64,000 bases of DNA, taken from NCBI GenBank assembly GCA_004380135.1, contig QXCR01000082.1:62001-126000 (forward strand), given 5' to 3'. The notes under the pieces were generated by a model. That model was not told where the DNA came from. It made no database searches and saw nothing but the letters and a program-made list of their open reading frames with translations. The position numbers were made by a program, and so were the translations under genes. How positions within the stretch are numbered: position 1 is the stretch's first letter; each line of letters begins with the position of its first letter. This document shows, one piece after another, positions 1 to 11,352 of this stretch. This DNA comes from Stemphylium vesicarium (Eukaryota > Ascomycota > Dothideomycetes > Pleosporales > Pleosporaceae).

Positions 1-3000
1 TCTGTGAATGGTGACACCAATGGAGAGACTGCTATGGTCGTTAGGCAGGACGAGGAAGAGTCATCACCCAGGGCTGGCAAACATGACGCAGGTCGGGAGA
101 CTGCCCACCCAGAAATGCAGCAGGTCAACGGCAACGAACTCGCCCGCGTCTCCGAAGACCACGTGCTTACACCTAAGTCGTCGTCGTCAGTCAACATCCA
201 GCCAGGACAAGACCCCAAGCCAGGCGAGTACTGGTGCAGCCCCTCTATGGATCAATTGAAGAAGATGAGCAAGCAAGAGCTTAGGAGCGTTCCCAACTTC
301 GTGGTTGGCCGCCAGCACATTGGCGAGATCAAGTTCAACCATGGCGAGCCCGTCGATCTATCCGAAGTCGACCTTGACAAGCTGTTTGGCGATATCGTTC
401 AGCTCAACCCACGCAATGCCACTGTCTACGGAGAGACCTGCACCTGCCTGCCAAAGCCACCACTAGGCAGCGCCCTGAACCGCCCCTCTGAGATCGTTCT
501 CGGCAACTCATGGCCACGCAACAAGGCTGGTAAGAAGGACGTCAAGCATTTGGAGCGTCTCAAGCGCGTTGCTGGAACTACCTTTGTCAAGTACAACCAG
601 TCGACTGGAGAATGGACCTTCACCGTCCCGCATTTTTCGTCGTACGGTCTTGACTACGACGACTACAGCGACGACGAAGACGAAGATGCCTCAAGTGAGC
701 TCAGCGACGTTCCGGATACGCCAGCGGACCAGCAGCATCGCTCCAGCCAGATGACAAGCACCCCACAGGATGACTCGTTCGCAAGCCCCACCCAATCTAG
801 CCCGGATGACACATTCGACTTCAAGAAGGGCTTCCGTGGGCGCGCCAGTGTGCCAGGTGGCTTCGGAGACGACACCATGTACGAAGACGACGAAGATATA
901 CAAGACACCCGGGGCGAGTCTTTTTTAGGACGGCGCTCCGTGGGTTCGCTTGATGGACAGCAGGATGCTGACTATTCTGAGAGCGAATCTGGATTGGCGC
1001 ATGACCAGAGCATGGCGGGCTCTGTGTCGAGCCCAGTTCAAACCACGGAGCAGACTCCCGCCAAGGAAGATGCTTTCAAAAGCGCCCTGATGCCAAAGTC
1101 CATCCTCAAGGCTGTGCAACTCCTCAAGCCAGTAACAGGTACACCTTCGAAAGCTCAACCGGTTTTTGATGATGATTGGGCAAACCAACTTCAGCGTACG
1201 ATCAGTCCCAAGAAGCAGGATCGACAGGCCCTTCGCGAGAGTCAGGGTCATGTTTTAAGAGAACAGGAAAATCAGCCCACGAAGCTGTCGCAGTCTGTTC
1301 GCGGTCGACAAATGACTACTGCCATGGATCTAATGGACTCTCTCTTCGGTGAACCCGAGCAGCAGCAGTTTACCCAGCGTGTTGGACACGGTATTGAGGT
1401 TTGACTTCCCCTCCCTTTTGCGATTTCATTCGATGGGGCGCAGTCTGTGGCAGGTTTCCTACATGGCTTTCCTTCATAGATTGACGCTCGGACCTTACGT
1501 CCGCCCATGTATATAGTTATAAATGGAACAAGATTGCTGAAACTCTCTTCTCTAGTTACCCTATTCCAAGCGACCCAAGACAGCATCCGATCTCGACCAA
1601 CTTTCCGACGCCGACAAAGACTTCCATAGCTGCAGCAAGCCCCGTTTCAGCGAAGCCAACATCCTGATCTACGGCAACAAAGGTCCCGCGCACCTCGAAG
1701 GTGCTGTCTTTCCTACCGCCCAAGAGCCGCTCGTTGGCGCTACAAAGGATGTCCGGTTTGCGAAGCTGCCAACTTTCACTGATGTAAGTGCATAGCGGAT
1801 GAGATTGTTGAGACACAAGTACTGACAGCCATAGTCTTCGCCGGAAACATTGTCCCTTCAGAAGCAGCATACGAGGATCTACACTCCTGATGGCATTCCG
1901 TCTGCGAAACTCCTGACCGATCCTGCCCCAGTGGAGTTTTCCAGCCTGGCAAAGGCAGTCTCACTTGATACCACTACAGGCGTTCAAGAGCAACCAGCCT
2001 GGCAATTGTTGTCACTGTTGTATGACGACGCCGACAGGGTTCCCGCTGATATTCATGTAGAGGACATGAAGGTCTATAGGAAAGAGAAGCTTTCGGAGTT
2101 CTGGAAGTTGCTCGTCTGGGAAGACGCTCAGAAGCACGCCCAACAAGCTGCCTCTCCCGAAGAACGCGCCCTCGCACAGCTTAGCTGCAATAATGTTCCG
2201 GATGCTTGCCACACTTTGCTGGACGGCCTCGACTGCCGACTGGCTACGATGATCGCTCAGATCGGAGGTGATGAGATGATGCGACAGAGCATAGCTACTC
2301 AGATCGAAGAGTGGCGTCGTCTCGACACACTTTCGGAGATGGAGGATGCTCATCGTGCGCTGTACGAGCTCCTTTCTGGCAACTGCATCCAAGCAGAGGG
2401 CAAGACCGGCGCAGGCCGTGAGAACCGTGCTTCTACCTTCAACATCTCAAGTCGGTTCGGTCTGGACTGGCGACGAGCCTTTGGATTGCGTTTGTGGTAC
2501 GGCACTCTCGCCAACGAGCCTATCGAAATGGCCGTAGCGCAATTCGCAGACGCCGTTCGAGATGGTAGGGAAGACGTCAAGCCAGTGCCATGGTTTGTGC
2601 GGGACAATGCTGACATGGGCTGGAACGACTCTGCCGCCGAGCATCGTGAGGATCTTTTGTGGGGCATTCTGAAGCTCTACGCCTCGGCAAAGATGGATCT
2701 CCCCGCCAACATTGAGAATGTTCTTGCTCCGGAGAACGTATCTGGCAACCCCTTCAACGCCCGTCTCTCCTTCCAGCTATTCCAGCTCTTCAAGTCTCGA
2801 CAAGAAGACGCCAGCGAAGCAGACGAGCGCAAGGTCGCCATGCCCACGGCCCGGGGCGACGACGAAGGTGAAGACAAGTTCCGCCGTTCACTGCAGTCAT
2901 GGACTGCCCCAGGCGCTGAAGACGACGAGCAAGCAGCGGACCCGCTTGTGGAGCTGAGTGATAAGATCACCCTCACTTATGCAGCCTCGCTACACACACC

Positions 3001-3805
3001 AGAGCACTGGACGACTGCTATCTGGGTCTACTCGCATTTGTCATCTGCACCGATGCGCGAGCACTACATGCGCTCTCTCGTCAACCAATTCATCGGTTCA
3101 TTCTCCTTGGAGGACGACAATCCCACCTACGCACACGTCACAGGCGATCTCCATGTCCCCGCGACATGGCTGCACGCTGCTGCCGCTCTGTACGCAAAGT
3201 CCAACGGCGATGCCCTTCGCGAGGCAACGCATCTCATCAAGGCTGAGGAGCTAGAAGAGGCCCACGAAGTGCTCTGCCGAAAGGTCGGTCCAGAAGCCAT
3301 CATCTCGCGCGACTACGACGCATTACGTGAGCTCATGGCCGGCTTCGTCGCCGAATCCAACGTACCTCTTCCCCGTGAACCAGTACAAGGCTGGGCCCAA
3401 GGTGGCCAGATCTACTTCGACTACATTGAGCTCATCGACCTGACCGGCCAACGCTTAACGTACCGTGTAGATGAGGACCTCGACGCGCGAGTAGAAGAGC
3501 TACTCACCAAGCTGCAGCGCGCACTCGAGATCGCCGGCCGTGACAGACTGGGCGCATGCGGTCTAGAAGAGCGCGTAGCACTTATGGAAATCGCAGGCAC
3601 TGTCGCCAACCTCATCACAAAGACACAGGTACGTCGTCGCAGCCACATCCCCATTCCATATTCAAAAGATCAAATGCTAACAATAACCCAGCGTACGAAC
3701 CGCAACTCTATCCTCAAACTTCCTCTCACGGAAGACCTTTGGCTCAAACACTCCATCGACCTGAGCACAAGCTACTACCGCAACATTCTCGTCTCCAGCC
3801 GTTAG
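1..3805 (+). CDS. Nucleoporin Nup98-Nup96 (SONB/Nup145 type), 5'-truncated by window edge
   Basis: Scaffold nucleoporin precursor of the nuclear pore. The model is exons 1-1398, 1556-1783, 1835-3628 and 3692-3805, all phase 0, giving 1177 visible residues. The first exon holds the nucleoporin autopeptidase domain (nt ~220-660), ending in the self-cleavage motif HFS: His 631-633, Phe 634-636, Ser 637-639. In the family the chain is cut between Phe and Ser, releasing Nup98 from Nup96. An acidic Ser/Asp-rich linker follows, then the helical Nup96 domain (from ~2000). The FG/GLFG repeats expected at the N-terminus lie outside the window. The last intron (63 nt) contains a GCTAAC branch site; the first intron is unusually long (157 nt), so that border is less certain. 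Family identity is seen in sequence; the role is established knowledge. Confidence 0.93.
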
Positions 3806-4230
3806 GAGCATTTGGTCAACGATTTGGTACAGGAGTTGTGGCCGTCTACTGGCTAATGTGACGACAAATGGCATTGATTCTCTTGGGGCATGTGGTGAAG
3901 GAGTAGGTCTGGTGATGAGAAGTGTTCAACGTATACAGGATATCCCTCTAGCGATTCCATGTTTCTGGACTGGCTTTGATTGTTTCCCTGTTTTTCTAGT
4001 GCGCGATAAATGATCAAGATTGGCTGTTTTGTTTTTTTGTTTCGCTTTGGTTTTCTGTTATTGGTGCTGGATGCTGGATGGATGGAAATGCATTATTGGA
4101 ACCGTTTGTCTGAGCGGAAAGGAGAAAAAGCGCGATTCACTTCTCAAAATGTGTATAATAAATTACTTTTTTTCTTTTATGGATATGTAACGATACGTTG
4201 TTGTTTTTTCAATGGAAGATTCACTCAGTA
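3806..4230. other. 3' flank of the nucleoporin gene
   Basis: T-rich 3' untranslated and intergenic DNA with no supportable gene. The TA at 4229-4230 is one copy of the target duplication of the element that follows. Confidence 0.6.
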
Positions 4231-4530
4231 ACGTCAATCCAAGCGTGCCGGGACGCACGGTGTAGCGGGACACTTTTCTTTCGGGCGTTCGGAGTGTTTC
4301 CACCACGCCTGTAAACCGACAGGTATAGCGTACATCTATTGTAGAGCTCTCGTTCTTCTAGCACATCAGCCTCCAACGCCAAAATGCGCGTCGTTAGTTA
4401 AGCTGTTGGCTGTTCTATTAATGCTGTTGACTGACTCTCCTCTAAAGCCCCCTGTTCATTCGCGACAGCATATGTCTTTGAAAGGCTCGGTGGGCTAGAA
4501 AGAAAGCTAAGATAGTAAAGATTAAGACTA
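4231..4530. repeat. Left long terminal inverted repeat
   Basis: It matches the reverse complement of 5870-6169. Recognisable blocks are the outer 42 bp, the CATCTATT...GAGCTCTCGTTCT block near 4331-4360, the segment around CTCCAACGCC (~4370-4381), and the stretch from GCGACAG to AAGAAAGC.AAGATAG.AAAGAT (~4461-4528). The inner boundary is approximate. Confidence 0.8.
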
Positions 4531-4939
4531 TAGTTTTTAAAGGTTAATTCAAAGTAGGGCATACGCGCGCTGCAGCAAAGAACTGCGGCTCTGCGCATTC
4601 CGCCCTAGGCAGCTCTTGTTCCCGACTTTGCAGGGCGCTATTGGTCCAGTCGTGCACGCGCGCGTCGCAGATAGCTACGCTTCATACCCGCGCCTAGCAT
4701 AGATCCATTGTTGCTTTGCGTGGATCCGCTGTAGTAATTGAATTTAAAGTTCTTCGCGGAATGTCCTCGTGATAGACGCTGCTACTACTTTACTAAATAA
4801 CTTTAGAAGTGTAAGCCTAAGGTACTGAGGTGGGACGCCTGATGCTTGGGGACGTGAAGCTCACCCCACCAGAATAATAGCATTTTTCCTGCATCTTTGT
4901 CACAATGTTCCATCACCACAGGATTCCAGCCACAGACTG

Positions 4940-5434
4940 GTGAGCCACCGGGAACCCTTCGGGGCACCGTCGGCCCACACCAGCCACGATCACGTGACGC
5001 AGGTATATATCATCCCTCTGAGAGGCTTGATAGCTCCTCAAGGATTCGTCTCAATACAAGCCTATACCGATATCTCAGTGCCTGCCCAACTACTCCTCAC
5101 AACTCGCAAGACGAAGCTGGGAGCGGACCATCCCTCTACGCTAACCAGTATGGCCAACCTAGCGTCGACATACAGGAACCAAGGCCGCTGGGACGACGCC
5201 GAGAAGCTGTTTGTGCAAGTGATGGAGACGAGCAAGACGAAACTGGGAGCGGACCATCCCGACACGCTGACCAGCATGGCCAATCTAGCCTTCACATGGA
5301 AAGTACAAGGTTGGAGTGCAGAGGCTATAGCTTTGATGAGGCAGTGTATACAGCAGCGTCAGCGAGTACTAAAGGCCGGTCACCCCGATCTTGAGTCTTC
5401 TTTGACAGTCCTAGAACGGTGGGAAGCGGATTAG
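4940..5434 (+). pseudogene. TPR-repeat gene fragment (C-terminal end of an NLR/kinesin-light-chain-type TPR protein)
   Basis: From about nt 5105 the frame shows two 42-residue tetratricopeptide units beginning KLGADHP (5113 and 5239 regions), with the signature TLTSMANLA and a terminal unit ending near ERWEAD and a stop. This is the usual C-terminus of fungal NB-ARC/NACHT-TPR proteins, where TPRs act in ligand or self recognition. No NB-ARC domain and no plausible start context precede it; the first ~55 codons have no recognisable domain. The two units are also clear DNA repeats 126 bp apart. It lies wholly inside the inverted-repeat element, so I read it as captured, non-functional sequence; expression from the element cannot be excluded. 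Confidence 0.7.
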
Positions 5435-5869
5435 GCAGAAGTTGATCTAGAGTGTACGCTTAAGGATATGCTACTAAGGTAGGATAAAAAGCATAACTAG
5501 CGACTTACAATATTGCGTAGCTTTATATTATATATTAAGCCTATAGTATTATATTAGATAAACCCATTTTATATAGAAGAGTAGTTTATAATTAAGAGCT
5601 AGCCTACTTAGAGTTAGTAGATCTTAATACTCTGCGATTAGCTAAGACTAGCAAGGGGTGTCCTGTGCTGATAAAGGGTCTGAAAGAATTGTCGCTTGCG
5701 CAAAGGGTGAGGACAGTTTTGCAAAGTACTGTACTGCATGCTGCTGCTGCATGCCAATGGCTCCTAGTCGCGCACGGGCAGTTGGACGGATTCCAACGAC
5801 CTTGCTGTTCGCGCGGAGAAACTGCCGGGATCCTTACTCCTTGCCCTAAATTGACCTTCTGAGGCTGCG

Positions 5870-6169
5870 TTCTTGATCTTTGCTATCTTGGCTTTCTTCC
5901 TAGTCTACCGAGCTTTGTGCAAAGATGTACTGTCGCAAATATACAGGCGAGTGACAGAGGAGAGTTGAAAGATAATGTCAACAGAATGAGCGATAGCACA
6001 GTTAATAACGCATTTTCTAGCGTCGGAGACTAATGCGCTGAGAGAACGAGAGCTATAGAATAGATGCGCATTGCACTTGTCTGTATTTAAGAATACTAGG
6101 GACGATCCGAGGATCTGGAAGAGAAAGCGTCCCGTTACACCGTGCGTCCCGGCACGCGTGGATCGACAT
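5870..6169. repeat. Right long terminal inverted repeat
   Basis: Inverted partner of 4231-4530; the inner boundary is approximate. The block at ~5866-5920, read on the minus strand, could encode a Lys-rich tail (KKAKIAKIK), like the C-terminal tails of pogo/Fot1 transposases. The arms may therefore preserve transposase ends, which is inference only. Confidence 0.78.
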
Positions 6170-6379
6170 TATTCTAGTTCTTTCTTTTGGCTTGGCTTGT
6201 GCGCTGGCATCATCGTCCGCTTGTGATGTGATGGGATGTGAGTTGAAGAGTTGAAAGATGAGTTGCATAGATGGCTGTCTGTCTAAATGCTACAATAATT
6301 GCTATAAAAAAGGGTAGTCGTATATACAAAGATGAGTAATAGAGCTCAGACCTGTTGAGAGACACAACCTGTCTGTCTC

Positions 6380-9300
6380 CTACGGTGCAGGTGCAGAGAC
6401 GGCATCTCGTGGTGGGACCTGAGGACGTCCGCCCCTTGCGCCACCTCGACCGCCGCGACCAATCCTGCCTCGGCCACCTCTGGTAGCATTGTCACGTCCA
6501 GCTGGACGACCACTACCACTGTCTGGTTTGCCTGGCGCTTTTGCTGGTGCGCTTTCGTTGGTGGAGGGAGCAGGACCGGGCTTTACGTCCTTCTTTCCCT
6601 TGCCGCGTTGACCTTCCTCCCCACTGCCCTTCTTATCCTGGCCTTTGGGCTTACCGCTTTTCCCACTCCTGCTGCCTTTTCCTCGACCCTGACCAGCAGC
6701 TTTTGCATATCGGTCCACCAGCCGTTTTGTCTGTTCTTCCTCTTCTTTGATGCGCCTGCTCTCTTGATCCCACCACTGCTGAAACTCTTGCTCTTGCTGG
6801 ATTTCTTGTAGACTGCGCTTGGCTGCCGCATCACGTATCGACGTCTTCTCCGCTTCCTGCAATGAGAGAATCTCCATCATACTTAAATGCTGACTTGGTG
6901 ACGTCGGGGAGTGTTGCGGTAAGGGAATGTGACGGACAGACCGAGGAGTTGGAATTGGGTCAGTTGACACCGACATACCCCGTTCAGAGGCAGTGGGACG
7001 GGTTTTAGACGGAGATGCGGCACTGGGTGCATCTTGACTTTGCGAGGCAGTGCGTTTATCCTTTTGCTTGGAGTTTGCGCTCTTGTTCGCAACTGTTTGA
7101 CGCATAGTAAGCTGAGGAGTGCTCGACGTACGCGAAGGCTGCGGCGAAGGCTTGGGCGATGGCTGTGTGGCTGGTGTTATAGCGGGACTGTTGCTCGGTT
7201 TTCGATTTGCAGTTGCCTGCCATGGTGATACAGCTGGTGGTACCGGTTGTGGCTTGTCAATCGATGTACCGAGTTGCTGAGCTTGTTGGAGACGTTTACG
7301 TTCTTTCTGGGAAAGTTTAGCATGGGCAGCCTTTGCGATACGTTCACTCTCTCCCCGGGAAAGTCCGAGCGATAGATTCGAGGGCGTAGCTGATGAATCC
7401 TGAGCCATGATATCTTTCAGATCAAGCTTGGGGCCAGCAAGCGGCGCAGAGCCCCAAGGTTGGTCAGGCGGCCTCGCCTCTTTAATGGCTGGTGGTGGGA
7501 GCGGGCTGACAGACTTAAGAGGGTTGTCTCCATCTCTAAACGAATGCGGTGATAGCCGACTCGGTCTCTGAATCGACCCCCAAGGTGCTTCCAGCGATCC
7601 CACAGGTGTCTCCATCGCTTTCGCGTCCCCATCTGTTCCAGTGAAGCGAGGAGGCTTGATTCGCTTAGGCATGTCGTTGTCCTCATCTTCCCCATCGGAC
7701 ATTTCAAACATCAGGTCCTGGGCCGAGGATTTCCCTTTGAGTGTTGGAGCCAGTGCAGGACTCTTCGCTTCCTTCGATACCCGCCTCCGGTTACGCTGAC
7801 GAAGGGGTGAAGCTGCTACCTCCTCCAAACTCTGAGCCCTGAAAGAGGTCGACACGTTGTCACCTTCCGCATATTTGTTGGATAATACTATTGCATCGAC
7901 CTTGGCACGCTTCCCTCGCTCGATCCTTTCGGCAAGCTCCGGGTAACGATCAAACAGGAGAGTTTCTGCCCTCCCACTTCGTGCAAACGGTAGGTAGGCC
8001 AACTGGTTGTCGTGCGCGACTTGATTCAGCTCCAACAGCAGGTCTTCGTCCAGTTCGTCCAAGGAGCCGTTTTGCATTACTGCTTCCAAACTTAAACAGA
8101 CGTATTCCAGAGCCGCATCCTTGAACTCTGCTACCGAGCTTGGCGCGACTGCTGTGAGGAGCGAACAGACGTTACGAGCATTGACTATGAGTTTATTAGC
8201 AATCATCTGCAGAATCTATCAAACTTGAACATACCATAGCGGCCGATTAGTCTCTGGCAAACTTGCGAGAGACGGTCCAACATCAACTCGTTCGCAACAG
8301 ACATGATGTCCATGACGTGGTCGAGTAGTTCGTCTAATGCCAGCAAGTCGTTCAAATCCTCGCTCGTAACCTCTGCAAAGATCTCTTCTCCAGCATCGGT
8401 GTACAGATGGCGCACCACCAACTCAAACAGGCGAGTTTCAACATGCGTCAAGTCGATGTGAATGAGTGGGGAGTCTTCCGTCTGTCTGCCTGCAAGCCAT
8501 TGACCGCCAGCGCGCCCCCTGAACAGGCCTTCGAAGAAAGGACACCGCTGACAGATGACATCTGAGTGCAGCAGCATTTCTCCGTCTGCAAGGTCAACGA
8601 TGACGTCACCGCTTTCAAAGAAGGATGGGTCTTTGACAGCAAGTTCCATGTCCAGGTGGAGCGACTTTCGGGGATTTACCATCTGTCGAACAGCGGGCTC
8701 GAGTTGCCTCATTTCCAAACGTAGGGCGACCTTCATCAATTCAGTACGCACAGCACGATACCTGTGCGCCATGGTAGGGTAGTGCCTTGTGACGTTCCAA
8801 AAGTCAATAACTGTATCGGTGTAGGCGTATAAGACCAGATTGAACAAGGTGAGGAAGTCGAGACTGTGGAACAACACCAGGACTCTTTTACCATCGTGCT
8901 TGATCGTCAACAGATCGGCAATGGTATGCTCAGAACCTTTGACCCGGGAGTCGAGCAAAGAATCCCGCAGAACACGACTGCGACCAGCCAAGATGAATTC
9001 ATGGACCGGAATGCGGACATCGGACAGTGTAGAGCCAACCTCCATGTTGTAGGATCGATCCGCCGAGGTCGACGAACGTTCGAGTATGTCAACAATCTCA
9101 GCTTCCAAATCTTTGGACTTGAGAACACGCTTGCGAAGGCCTTGAGTATCTGCGGCTCCCGTCCAGAATCTTGGAGTGGGCTCCTCGTCATCCGACGCCT
9201 CTTCATAATTTGAGAGCTCATCGAAGGCGAGCAGGGGAGCGAAATCCTCCCATAGCCCAGCTTCGTCTACGCCAATCTGCGTCCGAGTGACGTCACAGTC

Positions 9301-11352
9301 CTTACGTATCGCGGCGTATGCTCCAAAAGCAGAAGCGCGAACAGCAATAACCCGAGTCAAGCCTGATACACGCTGGAATTTGTAGTCCTTTGGCTTTGTT
9401 TCCACCGCAGCGGTTATGTTCGCGTTCTTGATGGTAGCTCGTTTCGTACGTCTCCAGACACTGCCAACTTCAGTTGTTAAGATGATAGACCCATCCTGGT
9501 CAACGTCCACATCCCTCGCTGCCATGTGGCTCTTCTTAGACGACCAGATGCGGAAAGGCGCTGAAAGTGCTCCTCTAATCTGCTTCGGATTTGTAGTAGA
9601 GGTACCAGCGTCTTGCGAACCCTCGGAGCGCCGACTGACTGCAACAGTAAAGACCTCGCCCGATGTAGACATTGCGCAGATAGTGTCACCACCCGAGGTG
9701 ATCTTGCTGATCTTGTTTGGCGCAGTATCATACTTTGTCGTCAACCAACTCTCTTTGAGGAAGTTGCTAGTGAATCCGTCCAGAGGGAAGCTGACCTTCG
9801 CATAGCCGTAGTTTGCGAAAACCCAGACTTCGCGACTTTCCAAAAGGCATATCGTGGCGCCATCGATGGCCGAGACAGAGTGGATTGGGCTTGAAAACAG
9901 TGCAGCGGCGATCTTCCGAGGTATGACCTGCATCTCTAGTGACCGAGCGTCCGAGTCCACGATGCCTAGTTGGCCTTCGTTTTTTCCAAAGGTATACAGT
10001 GAAGTTGCTGTGTGTACAACGGAATGTATGCGAGACGCAGCGATTCCTGTGACAATGTCGCGTTTTAGCGGTCCAAATATTTGTCGCGGTATGGTTGAAA
10101 TCGGATCGTCATCTTTCATGGTCGGCTTAGGTAGCGTGTACCCAAGCTGCCCGTGTGCGTTGTTTCCCCACGAGAAGACCTCTCCTTCTTCTGTGATGGC
10201 CAAGGTGTGGTTCTGCCCCAAAGCGACAGCGGCAACCTGCTTCTGGCCCAATCCACCACTCTCTATGCAGGTGAATTGATATCTTGTAGTCTCATTACCC
10301 GTGCCTAATCGACCACCAGGGCCGTGGCCGCACATGTACAGATTCGAAACGGGATCAGTGGTCAAAACAGCAGTGTGCAGTTTGGACATGCGGACATCTT
10401 GGATGACTATTGGGGTGTTCCGGATATGGGTGGGTAAGTCTACTGTACTGCGTGGGTGGAGGAGGCCAGATTCCTGCACCGGTACGCCCATGGTTGCATA
10501 ATGCTGGTTCTGTCGGTCACGGTGCTCCCTGTAGAAGCGCTGCAAAAGATGGTCTGGCCTGCGTAGAGTGATGCGCTCGGGAAACTGGCGATCATCCTCG
10601 TCTCCAAATCCAAGAGTGACATTCTTGTTGCTTCCAAAAGTGTATACTTCGTCTCCGTCAAGCAGAACGGGCGGGCTGATCAATCTCCTGCGCATCTCAT
10701 CGTCAACATCGCCACTGTCTCCATGGGCCATGTCGTCATCGGAATCTGTATCTAGAATAGGTGACTCCTCCGGGCGCAGAGTGCGATCCTTGATGGTCAT
10801 GGAGAATAGGTCTAGAGGACCATAGCCTTCCTTATCCTTAATCTTTACAAGCCCCCGTGCATGCTGATTGAAACCACTGGAACCTTGGCCTAAAATATCC
10901 TGTGCGTCGCGGTTCAAGATGAGACGCGCAATGGCAATGTTGCCAAAGTAAAACGCCCTATGGAGCGCAGTCCAACCATTCTCAGCGTCTTGAATGTAGA
11001 CGTCAGTCCACGGATGGTCGAGCAGTGCTTGCGCAAACTCGACAGCGCTCTCAGTCATGGATGAGGCAGCATGATGCAGGATGGTCATTCCAGCGGCATC
11101 GCGACTGTTGATGTCGAATCTGTTCAGATTCGCAGCAGCGCCCATGCCCATCTTCCGAGCCTTGGCGCTTGCTATTGGCGAAGCATTGTAGCTGCCTGGA
11201 CTGCCATTCACTGCCGCGGCCGATGCGCCTCCCTGCCAACCAGTGAAGCTTTTCTGTGTTGGCGCGCGGCTCGTATGCGCGGGGGATGTGAGGACATGCC
11301 GAAAGCTGTCGACATCATCTTCGAGGTAGTATTTCCAGAGATAGCCGCTCAT
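6380..11352 (-). CDS. IBTK-like protein: ankyrin + RCC1 + two BTB/POZ domains
   Basis: The model has exon 1 at 11352-8235 and exon 2 at 8184-6380, separated by a 50-nt intron (8185-8234) with GTATGT donor and TGCTAAT branch site, giving 1640 residues. In order, ankyrin repeats occupy residues ~75-190 (TALHRAF motif), RCC1-type repeats ~225-560 (VYTFGSN, MCGHGPGGRLGTG, SWGNNAHGQLGY), BTB domain 1 lies around ~770-890 and BTB domain 2 around ~915-1020. The second exon is low-complexity, with a Lys/Glu/Gln-rich coiled segment and an RGG-type tail (RGGRGRIGRGGRGG). This order matches animal IBTK and fungal homologues, thought to act as Cullin-3 adaptors. Domains are seen; adaptor function is inferred. 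An apparent ATG at the start of the second open frame (8206) lies inside the intron and is not a separate gene start. Confidence 0.88.

Larger units (their letters stand above)
4231..6169. mobile_element. 1.94-kb non-autonomous TIR transposon (Tc1/mariner-Fot1 type) carrying a TPR gene fragment
   Basis: The two ends are inverted copies. The outermost ~42 bp share an exact 22-bp core (GCGTGCCGGGACGCACGGTG plus TA, at 4243-4264 and its complement at 6136-6157) with only about six differences in the rest. The similarity continues inward for roughly 300 bp. A TA dinucleotide flanks both ends (4229-4230 and 6170-6171), the target duplication expected of Tc1/mariner-superfamily elements. No intact transposase lies inside. 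The interior has a TPR-protein 3' fragment (4940-5434) and an AT-rich decayed stretch (~5450-5660). Most arm-to-arm differences are C/T or G/A, compatible with RIP, but this was judged by eye. Confidence 0.85.

Noticed and set aside
4940..5434. Annotating the TPR frame as a functional gene
   Set aside because: No NB-ARC or other effector domain, unrecognised N-terminal 55 codons, and location inside a TA-flanked inverted-repeat element.
8185..8206. Separate gene starting at the ATG at 8206 (minus strand)
   Set aside because: That ATG lies inside a 50-nt intron with clear donor, branch site and acceptor; splicing joins the frame to the upstream BTB exon in phase.
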